Shown: positions 25,771-35,457, numbered from the stretch's first letter. The stretch: 64,000 nt of DNA from Bacillota bacterium (GCA_023410475.1 JAEYPS010000032.1:310001-374000), one strand, 5' to 3'. The notes: generated by a model from the letters alone, not told the origin. Numbers and translations are program-made.

Positions 25771-26892
25771 TTATAAACCGCCGCTTCTCCACAGCGCTAT
25801 CAGAAGGTCGACCATCCTGCCGTAGCTTTTTACGCCGTCGTGCTGCATGTTCGCCTGCAGAAACGTGTTGTTGACAGCCCTTGACGTCTCCTTTATCGGG
25901 GTGTCAAACGCCATCCAGTAAAGCGCGTTGCTTTTAAGATCCCTGTCCATGCTTTCTGAATATGCGCTCCGCAGTTCAAAATACAAATCCCTGTCTTCGC
26001 TGTAGAGCTTATGCATAGATTCCGAGACTGCCAGCATTGTCCCCGAATACTCTACCGAAGTGTCCTCTGAATAAGAAGACACGTAATAAGCAAGAAAATT
26101 CGCCTCGTCCTCTCTCGAAAAACCTATCTGATGGGCAGCCTCGTGAAGCGTTGAGGAAGGAAAGTAGAGCATGGGCGCGTCAGCGTTCAGGTTCGCTTCC
26201 CCGGTGAACGGAAAAAATATTCCGCCGATATTTGCATAAGAAAGGCCGGTGGAATACAGCACAGGTTTTGCGCGCCCGTAGCTGCCCGAAAGTAAGCCGT
26301 TACCGGTTGCCGCGGCGGCTTTATTATAGTAGTACGGCGCTTTTTTCATCATATCCTCTTTGGTGAAATCGGGAGAAAAGACTCCGCCGGCGTCTTCGGG
26401 AACCGTTTCCCTTAAACCCTTTGCCCGATCTATCAGCGCCTCGCATGTCGAGTAGAGCTCGCTGACCTTCGAGGGGGACGTATCAAGTCTAAGAATGCTG
26501 CCGAGCGTTTCACGCGAATAGTTAAATCCCCACAGGCCTACAAAAAGAGCGTAAATTACGGACGCGACGCATAAAAGCCCGAGAACCTTGTTTATAAGCT
26601 CAAACCACCAATTCTTACGCGCCGCTGCCGACTTTATTATCGTGAATACCAGATACGTCGCCACAAACAGAATAAAGGCATAGAGCAATATTTCTCCCAA
26701 AGAAAACGGAAGAAGGCCGGTGATAGTAGATATGCCCTGGCTCAATACCCTGTAAATACCGCGCGAATATACGTTTTCGGTAAACGCAGGCCAAAGGAAT
26801 GAAAGTCTGAAAAGCAGGTAAAAGAAAGGCCCTATGAAGAGCCATGGTATTTTTTTTATCAGTCTTTTTGCATCGATGCCGCTGCTGCCCAT
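25771..26892 (-). CDS. DUF3810-like membrane protein with HExxH motif
   Basis: A 373-residue protein with about three N-terminal membrane segments (about 15-35, 60-80, 105-125) and a large extracytoplasmic part. The segment TLHEAAHQIGFSREDEANFL holds an HExxH zinc-protease motif with a downstream Glu, matching the gluzincin layout, and resembles the DUF3810 family as recalled. The substrate is unknown. A GGGGGA site precedes the ATG, and it has its own promoter. The neighbouring prsW-like gene also encodes a membrane protease-type protein on the same strand. Confidence 0.78.
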   Translation of the reverse strand: MGSSGIDAKRLIKKIPWLFIGPFFYLLFRLSFLWPAFTENVYSRGIYRVLSQGISTITGLLPFSLGEILLYAFILFVATYLVFTIIKSAAARKNWWFELINKVLGLLCVASVIYALFVGLWGFNYSRETLGSILRLDTSPSKVSELYSTCEALIDRAKGLRETVPEDAGGVFSPDFTKEDMMKKAPYYYNKAAAATGNGLLSGSYGRAKPVLYSTGLSYANIGGIFFPFTGEANLNADAPMLYFPSSTLHEAAHQIGFSREDEANFLAYYVSSYSEDTSVEYSGTMLAVSESMHKLYSEDRDLYFELRSAYSESMDRDLKSNALYWMAFDTPIKETSRAVNNTFLQANMQHDGVKSYGRMVDLLIALWRSGGL

Positions 26893-26912
26893 ATCGACAA
26901 TCCCCCAAAATT

Positions 26913-26941
26913 ATTGTATATATATATGTTTAAGCGGTCAA
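26913..26941 (-). promoter_or_regulatory. Promoter of the DUF3810-like gene
   Basis: On the minus strand TTGACC (26941-26936), a 17-bp spacer made largely of TA repeats, and TACAAT (26918-26913). Confidence 0.6.
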
Positions 26942-27000
26942 TGGTAATATAAGAAGCAATGTGAAGCATATGGGAAGTTACTGTAAACAAAATATAAAAT

Positions 27001-27690
27001 TTATCTGAACTGGTCTTTTGACTCTTTATAATATCTTCGAAGCCTTATAAGAGATATCGTCCAAAGATATGCCACGAACGGGACGAGCGCGAGAGATATC
27101 AGCGGTATCTCAGTCATAAGTATGAAATCAAAAGCGCCATGGAGCAGCGCCGGTATATAAAGCGATTTGTTGTAGAACGACCTGCATTTTGTGCGGTCGG
27201 GGCAGAACTTGGCAAGAGAAAGGTAATATCCCATCGTGATGCCGAGTAGCATATGCACCGGCACGCTCAAAAGCCCGCGCATTATCCAGATATCAGGGCT
27301 TTGCGGCGAAAACGTTATAACGTAGAATATGTTTTCAAGCGTCGCGAAGCCGAGCGAGGCGATGCTGCAGTATACTATACCGTCCATTTTTTCATTGAAC
27401 GCAGGATTGGAAAATGCAAAGTTAAGTACGACAAGCCGCTTGAAAAACTCCTCGGAGAACCCTATTACTATAAACGCTTCAAACGCCAGCCCGAGCGTTC
27501 CCGTAAATATATTAAAATGCTGGCCTATGGTCTCGAGGGCGACGGTGGGAATGGTAGCGAGCATACCCATAAGGAATATCTTTATCAGCAGCTTTACCGG
27601 CTCTCTGTCAAACCTGTCCTGAATAATGATAAAAAGCGAAAGCAGTATTCCGGGGAGTATCGCAAGCAATATTAGATAGATTTGTTCCAT
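27001..27690 (-). CDS. PrsW-family intramembrane protease
   Basis: A 229-residue polytopic membrane protein of the PrsW family. Conserved segments are GFSEEFFKRL (EExxK-type), ATLENIFYV, HMLLGITMGYY and LLHGAFDFIL, which together form the proposed active site. In Bacillus, PrsW makes the first cut in the anti-sigma factor RsiW. No sigma or anti-sigma gene lies nearby, so the substrate here is unknown. AAGGA precedes the ATG. It is divergent from the valS T-box. Confidence 0.85.
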   Translation of the reverse strand: MEQIYLILLAILPGILLSLFIIIQDRFDREPVKLLIKIFLMGMLATIPTVALETIGQHFNIFTGTLGLAFEAFIVIGFSEEFFKRLVVLNFAFSNPAFNEKMDGIVYCSIASLGFATLENIFYVITFSPQSPDIWIMRGLLSVPVHMLLGITMGYYLSLAKFCPDRTKCRSFYNKSLYIPALLHGAFDFILMTEIPLISLALVPFVAYLWTISLIRLRRYYKESKDQFR

Positions 27691-27733
27691 GTTTAATCCT
27701 TCGACATTCTACACGAATTATCCTTCTCTTCTG

Positions 27734-27762
27734 TTGACAGTTAAATTCCGCTATATTATAAT
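27734..27762 (+). promoter_or_regulatory. Consensus sigma-A promoter of the valS T-box transcript
   Basis: A perfect TTGACA (27734-27739), a 17-bp spacer and a perfect TATAAT (27757-27762). Start of transcription is expected near 27769. Confidence 0.88.
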
Positions 27763-27767
27763 TTTCG

Positions 27768-27998
27768 CACAGCGAAGACAAAGAGCAGTACCGCAAAAAC
27801 GCCGCTAAAGAGAATAGGCCTCACCGGCTGAGAGGGCCTTGCGGACAGCGTGCGGGAAGTCGCTTTGGAGCATCGATTGCGAACCCCAAGTAGCTTTCGG
27901 CGCAGCCGTGCGTTAAAACGGAAGAGCGCAGGCGATAATATTTATTGCCTGAATTAAGGTGGCACCGCGGAATACCGTCCTTTTGAGGGCGGTTTTTT
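27768..27998 (+). ncRNA. T-box leader controlling valS (specifier GUC)
   Basis: The T-box sequence AAGGTGGCACCGCGG lies at 27956-27970. Stem I closes with CAAAG/CTTTG; its internal loop has AGTA on the 5' side and GAAGTCG on the 3' side, giving the valine codon GTC at 27859-27861 as specifier. The terminator ACCGTCC / GGGCGGT plus TTTTTT is at 27974-27998 and is mutually exclusive with the antiterminator. Uncharged tRNA-Val should let transcription reach valS. The acceptor-pairing bulge is TGGC, not the more common TGGT. It fills the 339-bp gap between prsW and valS. Confidence 0.93.
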
Positions 27999-28029
27999 AT
28001 TTTGATTTTAAGTATACGGAGGAACGCTT

Positions 28030-30657
28030 ATGTGCGCAAAAGAACTCAGTAAGGTGTATGACCCTAAAGAGGTAGAACAGCGCCTTTACGACGGTTGGCA
28101 GGATAAGGGCTATTTTCGGGCGGAGACAGATAAGAGCAAGACGCCTTACACAATAGTCATACCGCCGCCCAACATCACAGGGCAGCTCCATATGGGGCAC
28201 GCGCTCGACAACATGATGCAGGACGCGATAATACGCACGAAGCGCATGCAGGGTTTTGCTGCGCTTTGGCTGCCGGGAACGGATCACGCGAGCATAGCGA
28301 CGGAGGTAAAGATAGCCGAGAAGCTTCGCGAGGAAGGCACGTCGAAAGAGGAGATAGGCAGGGAAGAGTTCCTGCGCCGCGCGTGGATATGGAAGGAGCA
28401 GTACGGCGGAAGGATAGTGGAGCAGCTTAAAAAACTCGGCTCGTCTTGCGACTGGTCGAGAGAGCGCTTCACGATGGACGAAGGGTGCTCAAGGGCAGTC
28501 AACGAGTTTTTTGTGAGGCTCTATGACAAAGGGCTGATATACAGGGGAGACAGGATAATAAACTGGTGTCCCGACTGCGAGACGGCGCTCTCCGACGCTG
28601 AGGTGGAGTATACCGAGCACGACTCGCATCTTTGGCATATGCGCTACCCGGCCGAGGACGGCGGGGAAGGCGTAGTTGTCGCGACGACGAGGCCCGAGAC
28701 GATGCTCGGCGACACGGCCGTTGCCGTTAACCCTAACGACAAACGCTATAAGCACCTTATAGGCAAAAATGTTGTGCTTCCTCTAATGAACCGCGTGATA
28801 CCAGTTATAGCCGACGAATACGTGGACATGGAATTCGGGACGGGCGCTGTGAAGATAACGCCCGCGCACGACCCTAACGACTTCGAGGTGGGCGAGAGGC
28901 ACGGCCTGCCCGTGATACGCGTGCTTGATGACAGCGGCTATGTAAACAGACTTGGGGGCAAGTTTGAGAGTAAGGAACGTTATGAAGCTAGAGAACTTAT
29001 AATAAAAGAGCTTGAGGGACTCGGGCTCATGGTGAAGACGCAAGACCACAAGCATAATGTCGGGCATTGCTACCGCTGCGATACCGTAATCGAGCCTATA
29101 GTTTCCAAGCAGTGGTTCGTGGCAATGAAAAGCCTCGCGAAGCCAGCCATAGACGCCGTGAGAAGCGGTGATATAAAATTTGTGCCCGAAAACAGCCAGA
29201 ACATATACTTTTCGTGGATGGACAACATTCGCGACTGGTGCATATCACGGCAGCTGTGGTGGGGTCACAGGATACCCGCCTATTACTGCCTGGATTGCGG
29301 GAAGATGATAGTAGCCAGAGAGACGCCCGGGGAATGCGAGTGCGGCGCTAAGCGCTTTACGCAGGACGAGGACGTACTCGACACATGGTTCAGCAGCGGC
29401 CTTTGGCCGTTCTCAACGCTCGGCTGGCCGGACAAGACTCCCGACCTCGAATACTTCTATCCTACGAACGTGCTCGTGACGGGATACGACATTATATTCT
29501 TCTGGGTAGCGAGGATGATAATGTCCGGGTTCGAGTGCATGGGGCAAAAGCCTTTTGAATATGTGAATATACACGGGCTCGTTCGCGACGAGCAGGGCCG
29601 CAAGATGAGCAAGTCGCTGAACAACGGCATAGACCCGCTCGATATCGTTGACGAATATGGGGCGGACGCGCTCAGGTTCAGCCTCGCCATAGGTGTAAGG
29701 GTAGGCGGAGACATGCGCTTCTCGCCCGAGAAGGTTTTGAGCGCGAGGAATTTCTCGAACAAGATATGGAACGCGGCTAGGTTCGTGCTTATGAACACGG
29801 GCGACGCAGTCGCGCCCATAGACGAGGGCAGGCTAGACATCGCCGACAAATGGATACTGTCGCGCCTGTCGGACACCGTGCAGGACGTAACGGAGCTGAT
29901 AGAGCGGTTCGAGCTGGGGATGGCGGCGCAGAAGGTGCATGACTTCCTTTGGAACGAATACTGCGACTGGTATATAGAGATGGCAAAGCCGCGCCTTAAT
30001 TCCAGTAATGATGCTGACAGGAACACGGCGGTGTCCGTGCTCAATCTCGTGCTTGCCGATACGCTCAAGCTGCTGCACCCGTTCATGCCGTTTATCACCG
30101 AGGAGATATATATGTCGCTGCCCGCGACGAGCGGGAGTGTCATGGTATCCGACTGGCCTAAAGCCGGCAAGCGCTATGCAGCCGAAGAAAAAGCGATGGA
30201 GAGCGTGATGGAGATGGTGCGCGGCATAAGGAACCTGCGCTCCGAGATGAACGTGCCCGCGAACAGGAAGGCGGCAGTGAACATACTGGCGTCAGGCGAG
30301 GCAAGGGCGGATTACGAGATGTGCGCGCAGTACATCGAAAGGCTTGCTTACGCTTCGGAGGTAAGATTCATATCGGATAAAAGCGAGGTCCCCGAAAACT
30401 CGGTTTCGGTGGTCGGCGCGGGCGCCGAGGCTTTTATGCCTCTCGGCGAGCTTATAGACATAAGCAAGGAGATTTCGAGGCTTGAGGGCGAGGCTAAAAA
30501 GCTTGAGGGCGAGATAAAACGCTCTGAGGGCCTGCTCTCGAACGCGAGGTTTATGGAAAAAGCGCCCGAAAGCGTCGTGAACGAAGAGAAGGAAAAGCTC
30601 CGCAAATACCGCGAAATGCTAAACGCTATAATACAAAGGCTAAGCGAGCTTAAATAA
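28030..30657 (+). CDS. valS: Valyl-tRNA synthetase
   Basis: An 875-residue class I synthetase that charges tRNA-Val. The HIGH-type signature is PPPNITGQLHMGHALDN, the KMSKS motif is GRKMSKSLNNG, and the editing domain (about 190-330) includes TTRPETMLGDTAVAV. The zinc-like Cys clusters CPDCETALSD and CLDCGKM are present. The C-terminal arm is a coiled coil (about 805-875). GGAGG precedes the ATG. The stop overlaps folC (TAATG). Confidence 0.97.
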   Translation: MCAKELSKVYDPKEVEQRLYDGWQDKGYFRAETDKSKTPYTIVIPPPNITGQLHMGHALDNMMQDAIIRTKRMQGFAALWLPGTDHASIATEVKIAEKLREEGTSKEEIGREEFLRRAWIWKEQYGGRIVEQLKKLGSSCDWSRERFTMDEGCSRAVNEFFVRLYDKGLIYRGDRIINWCPDCETALSDAEVEYTEHDSHLWHMRYPAEDGGEGVVVATTRPETMLGDTAVAVNPNDKRYKHLIGKNVVLPLMNRVIPVIADEYVDMEFGTGAVKITPAHDPNDFEVGERHGLPVIRVLDDSGYVNRLGGKFESKERYEARELIIKELEGLGLMVKTQDHKHNVGHCYRCDTVIEPIVSKQWFVAMKSLAKPAIDAVRSGDIKFVPENSQNIYFSWMDNIRDWCISRQLWWGHRIPAYYCLDCGKMIVARETPGECECGAKRFTQDEDVLDTWFSSGLWPFSTLGWPDKTPDLEYFYPTNVLVTGYDIIFFWVARMIMSGFECMGQKPFEYVNIHGLVRDEQGRKMSKSLNNGIDPLDIVDEYGADALRFSLAIGVRVGGDMRFSPEKVLSARNFSNKIWNAARFVLMNTGDAVAPIDEGRLDIADKWILSRLSDTVQDVTELIERFELGMAAQKVHDFLWNEYCDWYIEMAKPRLNSSNDADRNTAVSVLNLVLADTLKLLHPFMPFITEEIYMSLPATSGSVMVSDWPKAGKRYAAEEKAMESVMEMVRGIRNLRSEMNVPANRKAAVNILASGEARADYEMCAQYIERLAYASEVRFISDKSEVPENSVSVVGAGAEAFMPLGELIDISKEISRLEGEAKKLEGEIKRSEGLLSNARFMEKAPESVVNEEKEKLRKYREMLNAIIQRLSELK

Positions 30658-31790
30658 TGAAATACGTGCATATAGCGGGCACGAACGGCAAAGGCTCCGT
30701 CGCCGAATATATAAGCAGCATATTCACCGCCGCGGGGGTGAGATGCGGATGCTACACGTCGCCGCATCTCGTTTCGCACACCGAGAGGATGCGCATTGGA
30801 AGCGAGCATATCGGCGATGAGGAACTGTGCTCGTTGCTGGATGAAGTAAAGGAAAAAAGGCTTGCCGTTAACGAGACGCTGTTCGCGGCATATACGGCCG
30901 CAGCGTTGCTGTGGTTCGAGCGCAGGGACGCGGATATAGCCGTAATTGAGACGGGGCTCGGAGGCAGGCTTGACCCGACGAATATTATACAGCCGTCCGT
31001 CGTTGTGCTGACATCCATAGACTACGACCACATGGAGCTGCTCGGCGACACCATTGAAAAAATCGCGGAGGAAAAATGCGGAATTATAAAGCCCGGCGTA
31101 CCCGTGGTTTCCGCGGCACAGTGCGAAGACGCAGTAAATGTAATATCGTCGCACTGCAAGCGAAAGAATGCTCCCTTGCGTTTTGCCCGGCCTGCTGAGA
31201 TTTTATCAAGCGGCCACGTAGGTCAGACGTTCAGCTTTGAAGGCGATGAATATTTTATAAGCGCCATAGGCTCGGGCCAGCCGGACAACGCGGCGCTCGC
31301 GACGCTCGCGGCAAAGCAGATGGGCATTGGCTCTGAAAGCATAAAATCAGGACTTGCGGCGGCAAAGCTCAAATGCCGAGCGCAGTATATAACGGGCAGT
31401 CCCGACATACTGCTTGACGGCGCTCACAACGAGGCGGCAATAACATCGCTGCTCAAAACGCTTGAGCTGCACTTTGGCGGCAGAAAAAAGGTGTTGCTGT
31501 TCGCCTGTATGAAGGACAAGGACTATGCGGCGATAATCAAAAGCTTAAAGGGCGTTTTTGAAAGCGTCGTAGTAACGCTCGCGGACGAAGCAAGGGGCGC
31601 CGACCCCCATACGCTGTGCAGGGTGTTCTCAGATTTTGTAATGTGTACAGCAGAAAGAGACATTCGGGCGGCTTTTGAGACGGCGAGGAAAGAGGCTGCA
31701 GAGCAGGACGCCATGCTTGTCGTCTGCGGCTCGTTCTACCTCGCGGGCAAGATTTTGGAAATATTTCAAGCCATAGAAAAATTAACATGA
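30657..31790 (+). CDS. folC: Folylpolyglutamate synthase/dihydrofolate synthase, short N-terminus
   Basis: A 377-residue Mur-ligase-type enzyme that adds glutamate to folates. It begins directly at the P-loop region, MKYVHIAGTNGKGSVAEYIS, with IETGLGGRLDPTN, SIDYDHMELLGDT and LDGAHNEAA following. Typical FolC proteins have about 40 more residues before the P-loop; here an in-frame TAA two codons before the ATG excludes an upstream start. The ATG overlaps the valS stop, so translation is coupled. Function is probably retained, since the active-site motifs are complete. Confidence 0.9.
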   Translation: MKYVHIAGTNGKGSVAEYISSIFTAAGVRCGCYTSPHLVSHTERMRIGSEHIGDEELCSLLDEVKEKRLAVNETLFAAYTAAALLWFERRDADIAVIETGLGGRLDPTNIIQPSVVVLTSIDYDHMELLGDTIEKIAEEKCGIIKPGVPVVSAAQCEDAVNVISSHCKRKNAPLRFARPAEILSSGHVGQTFSFEGDEYFISAIGSGQPDNAALATLAAKQMGIGSESIKSGLAAAKLKCRAQYITGSPDILLDGAHNEAAITSLLKTLELHFGGRKKVLLFACMKDKDYAAIIKSLKGVFESVVVTLADEARGADPHTLCRVFSDFVMCTAERDIRAAFETARKEAAEQDAMLVVCGSFYLAGKILEIFQAIEKLT

Positions 31791-31792
31791 GT

Positions 31793-31829
31793 ACAAAAAG
31801 AAACGTGCCGTCCGAAACCGGGCGGCACG
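31793..31829. terminator. Shared terminator between folC and gdhA
   Basis: CGTGCCGTCC / GGGCGGCACG with a six-base loop. The T-rich tail TTTCTTTTTGT is on the minus strand, so it mainly serves gdhA, though TTTT also follows some bases later on the plus strand. Confidence 0.8.
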
Positions 31830-31854
31830 AATGCTTTTAACGTCTTTTGTTTGA

Positions 31855-33201
31855 TTAATAGGCGACACCGTGCGCTATCATCGCGTCGGCTATCTTCATA
31901 AGCCCTGCGATGTTCGAGCCCAGTACGAGGTCTTCCGGGTCGCCGTATTTAGCTGCCGTCTCGGTTGCGCTTTTGAATATGTGCTGCATTATCCTCTGGA
32001 GCATGCTGTCTACCTCTTCGAATGTCCAAGAGAGGCGCTCTGAGTTTTGCGTCATCTCGAGGCCGGAGGTTGCTACGCCGCCTGCGTTCGCCGCTTTGCC
32101 GGGCGCGAAGTATACATTGTTTTTGTGGAACAAAGCGACGGCTTCGGGAGTGCTCGGCATATTGGCGCCTTCGCCTACATACCGGCAGCCGTTCGCGATA
32201 AGCGTCTTAGCGTCGTTCTCGTCAAGCTCGTTCTGCGTCGCGCAGGGAAGAGCTATGTCGCACTTTACTGACCATACGCCCTTGCCTTCGGTGTACGTCG
32301 AGCCGGGAACGAGCTTCGCGTATTCGCTGATGCGCGCGCGCTTTACTTCCTTTAATTCCTTCGCGACCTTGAGGTTGATGCCGTTCGGGTCGTATATATA
32401 TCCGCCCGAGTCGGAGAGCGTCACAACCTTGCCGCCCATTTGCGTGGCCTTTTCAGTGGCGTAAAGCGCAACGTTGCCGCTGCCCGAGATAACGACCGTC
32501 TTACCTTCCATAGACTCGCCTCTGGCTTTGAGCATCTCGCCTATGAAATAGCAAAGCCCGTATCCGGTAGCTTCCGTTCTCGCGAGCGAACCGCCGTAGG
32601 AGAGCCCTTTGCCGGTCAGCACGCCGGTAAACTCGTTTCTGATGCGCTTGTACTGGCCGTAGAGATAGCCTATCTCTCTGCCGCCTACGCCGATATCTCC
32701 TGCGGGTACGTCGGTGAACTGGCCGATGTGTCGGCTGAGCTCCGTCATGAAGCTCTGGCAGAAACGCATTATCTCGCGGTCGCTCTTGCCTTTGGGGTCA
32801 AAGTCGCTGCCGCCCTTGCCGCCGCCCATAGGCAGGCCGGTGAGCGAGTTTTTAAAGCACTGCTCGAACCCTAAGAACTTGATTACGGATTGGGTGACGG
32901 AGGGATGAAGGCGAAGGCCGCCCTTATACGGTCCGATAGCGGAATTGAACTGAACGCGAAAACCTCTGTTTATCTGTACGTTTCCTTTGTCGTCTACCCA
33001 GGATACGCGGAACGATACTACGCGCTCGGGCTCGACAATCCTCTCGATTATGCCCTCTTTCTCGAGTTCGGGGTGAAACTCGATAATCTTCTGGCACGAT
33101 TCCAGAACTTCGCTTACAGCCTGAAGGAATTCCGGTTCGTTCGGATCCCTTCTCTTGACGGCGTCAAAAACGCCCTTCAAATAAGAGTTTGTGATTGCCA
33201 T
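31855..33201 (-). CDS. gdhA: NADP-type glutamate dehydrogenase
   Basis: A 448-residue hexameric-type GDH that interconverts 2-oxoglutarate plus ammonia and glutamate, similar in length to the clostridial enzyme. The catalytic Lys lies in LPMGGGKGGSDFDP, the catalytic Asp in VPAGDIGVGGREIG, and the dinucleotide fold in VVISGSGNVALYATEKA. The coenzyme choice is inferred from overall similarity. GGAGG precedes the ATG. The 297-bp gap upstream (33202-33498) is AT-rich and holds the uvrB control region; I saw no clear gdhA promoter. Confidence 0.95.
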   Translation of the reverse strand: MAITNSYLKGVFDAVKRRDPNEPEFLQAVSEVLESCQKIIEFHPELEKEGIIERIVEPERVVSFRVSWVDDKGNVQINRGFRVQFNSAIGPYKGGLRLHPSVTQSVIKFLGFEQCFKNSLTGLPMGGGKGGSDFDPKGKSDREIMRFCQSFMTELSRHIGQFTDVPAGDIGVGGREIGYLYGQYKRIRNEFTGVLTGKGLSYGGSLARTEATGYGLCYFIGEMLKARGESMEGKTVVISGSGNVALYATEKATQMGGKVVTLSDSGGYIYDPNGINLKVAKELKEVKRARISEYAKLVPGSTYTEGKGVWSVKCDIALPCATQNELDENDAKTLIANGCRYVGEGANMPSTPEAVALFHKNNVYFAPGKAANAGGVATSGLEMTQNSERLSWTFEEVDSMLQRIMQHIFKSATETAAKYGDPEDLVLGSNIAGLMKIADAMIAHGVAY

Positions 33202-33412
33202 GATAAACCTCCAAAAATACTGTCCGCAATAATAGATATTTTTATATTACAGGACAAAAAAATACATTATTCTGATTTAATATAATAACACATTAAAATA
33301 AAAAGAAAATAGATTTTTATAAAAAAATGAAATTTTTATTTTTTAAAATTTCATATTTTGTAATTTGATTATTAATACGGCAGATGAGTGGGGCAGACCC
33401 CATCAAAAAATA

Positions 33413-33426
33413 CGAAAAAATGTTCG
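33413..33426. promoter_or_regulatory. LexA (DinR) box upstream of uvrBA
   Basis: CGAAAAAATGTTCG matches the B. subtilis-type consensus CGAACNNNNGTTCG at nine of ten fixed positions. It lies 20 bases upstream of the -35 of the uvrB promoter, consistent with SOS control of excision repair. Confidence 0.7.
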
Positions 33427-33445
33427 AATTTTTCCGTCGGCGCTA

Positions 33446-33474
33446 TTGGCATCGAGACGCTGTTATTGTATACT
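33446..33474 (+). promoter_or_regulatory. Promoter of uvrBA
   Basis: TTGGCA (33446-33451), a 17-bp spacer and TATACT (33469-33474), 25 bases before the uvrB ATG. Confidence 0.7.
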
Positions 33475-33498
33475 GTTATGTGGCAATGAGGTATAACT

Positions 33499-35457
33499 AT
33501 GGATTTTAAACTATGTTCAAAATATAAGCCGGCGGGAAGCCAGCCCGAAGCTATAGATGCGCTTGTAAAAGGGATAGAAGAGGGAAAACGCGCACAGGTC
33601 CTTCTCGGCGTCACGGGCAGCGGAAAGACGTTTACAGCGGCGAATGTTATAGAGCGACTGAATCGGCCGGCGCTTGTTCTCGCTCATAACAAGACGCTTG
33701 CCGCGCAGCTTTGCGGAGAGTTTCGGGAATACTTTCCGGATAACGCCGTCGAGTTTTTTGTAAGCTATTACGATTACTATCAGCCCGAGGCATACGTTCC
33801 GGGGCAGGACCTTTATATCGAGAAGGACTCCAGCATAAACGACGAGATAGACCGCCTCAGGCACAGCGCTACGTCCGCGCTTCAGGAAAGGCGCGATGTG
33901 ATAGTTGTGGCATCCGTTTCCTGCATTTACTCTATCGGAGACCCGCAGGAGTATTTAAAGATGAGCATATCGCTGCGCCCCGGCATGGCGATATCGAGAG
34001 ACGACCTGCTTGTACGGCTTGTCGACAACAACTATGTGCGCTCTGACCTCGATTTCAACCGCGGAGACTTCAGAGTAAGAGGCGATACCGTAGAGGTGTT
34101 TCCGGCGAGCACTCTCGACAAGGCCGTTCGCATTGAGTTTTTCGGGGACGAGATAGAGCGTATACTCGAAATCGAAGCTATAACGGGGCGGGCTCTCGCG
34201 TCAAGGGCGCACGTTGCCATATTCCCCGCGACACACTACGCGATAGAACGCGAATCGATGATTGAAAAGCTTGACGAAATAAAATACGATTTACTGAAGC
34301 AGCTCGAAGTTTTTCAAAGCGAAGGAAAGCTTCTCGAAGCAGAGAGGCTCAAGCAGCGCACGATGTACGACATTGAGATGCTGCGCGAGCTCGGATACTG
34401 CAGCGGCATAGAGAATTATTCGAGATACTTCGACGGCAGGAAGCCGGGCGAGCCTCCGTTCACGCTTATCGATTACTTTCCGAGCGATTTCATAATGTTC
34501 ATAGACGAGTCGCACGTTATGCTGCCTCAGGTGCGCGCTATGTATAAAGGCGACTATTCCCGAAAGGACATGCTCGTAAAATACGGCTTCCGGCTCCCGT
34601 CCGCTTACGACAACCGCCCGCTCACGTTCGACGAGTTTAAAGCAAGGCAAGGGCAGACGATATACGTCAGCGCTACGCCAGCGGTTTATGAGCGCGAGCT
34701 TGCAGGAAACGTCGTTGAGCAGATCGTACGTCCTACGGGGCTTATCGACCCCGAGGTGACGGTGCTGCCCGCCAAAGGCCAGGTAGAGCACCTTTTGGGC
34801 GAGATACGCGCCACGATAAAGAGTGGCTTCAGAGTCCTTGTAACTACACTTACGAAAAAAATGGCCGAGAGGCTAACGGATTATTACAAGGAGCTGGGCC
34901 TGCGAGTAAAGTATATGCACTCGGACGTAGAGACGCTTGAGCGCATGGAGATAATAAGGCAGCTGAGGTTAGGTGAGTTTGACGTTCTCGTGGGTATAAA
35001 CCTTCTGCGCGAAGGGCTCGACCTTCCCGAGGTCGCGCTCGTGGCTGTACTCGACGCCGACAAAGAGGGGTTTCTCAGAAACGAGACGTCGCTTATACAG
35101 ACGATAGGGCGCGCTGCGAGGAACGCCGAAGGGCGCGTGCTGCTTTACGCGGACACTGTTACCGGTTCTATGCAAAGGGCTATGGATGAAACGAGCAGAC
35201 GCCGCGAGATGCAGATGGCGTACAACAAGGAGCATGGCATAACGCCGAAGACCATAATAAAAGACGCTCACGCTATGATAGAGATAACTAAGCCGGTAAA
35301 GGACAGCGAGCACTTGACAACTGATGAAGCTGCGAAGAAAGCGGCTATAATCGAAAAGCAGATGAAGCAGGCCGCGATGGAGCTGGAATTTGAGGCGGCG
35401 GCGGCGCTCAGGGACGAACTTTTCAGACTTAAGGAGTACATAAGACAGGGCAAATGA
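33499..35457 (+). CDS. uvrB: Excinuclease ABC subunit B
   Basis: A 652-residue DNA-repair helicase that verifies lesions and recruits UvrC. Walker A is GVTGSGKT, the lesion-clamping hairpin lies around YYDYYQPEAYVPG, Walker B is FIDESHVM, and motif VI is QTIGRAARN. The C-terminal UVR motif, which binds UvrC, begins near EKQMKQAAMELEF. GAGGT precedes the ATG. The stop overlaps the uvrA ATG by four bases. Confidence 0.97.
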   Translation: MDFKLCSKYKPAGSQPEAIDALVKGIEEGKRAQVLLGVTGSGKTFTAANVIERLNRPALVLAHNKTLAAQLCGEFREYFPDNAVEFFVSYYDYYQPEAYVPGQDLYIEKDSSINDEIDRLRHSATSALQERRDVIVVASVSCIYSIGDPQEYLKMSISLRPGMAISRDDLLVRLVDNNYVRSDLDFNRGDFRVRGDTVEVFPASTLDKAVRIEFFGDEIERILEIEAITGRALASRAHVAIFPATHYAIERESMIEKLDEIKYDLLKQLEVFQSEGKLLEAERLKQRTMYDIEMLRELGYCSGIENYSRYFDGRKPGEPPFTLIDYFPSDFIMFIDESHVMLPQVRAMYKGDYSRKDMLVKYGFRLPSAYDNRPLTFDEFKARQGQTIYVSATPAVYERELAGNVVEQIVRPTGLIDPEVTVLPAKGQVEHLLGEIRATIKSGFRVLVTTLTKKMAERLTDYYKELGLRVKYMHSDVETLERMEIIRQLRLGEFDVLVGINLLREGLDLPEVALVAVLDADKEGFLRNETSLIQTIGRAARNAEGRVLLYADTVTGSMQRAMDETSRRREMQMAYNKEHGITPKTIIKDAHAMIEITKPVKDSEHLTTDEAAKKAAIIEKQMKQAAMELEFEAAAALRDELFRLKEYIRQGK

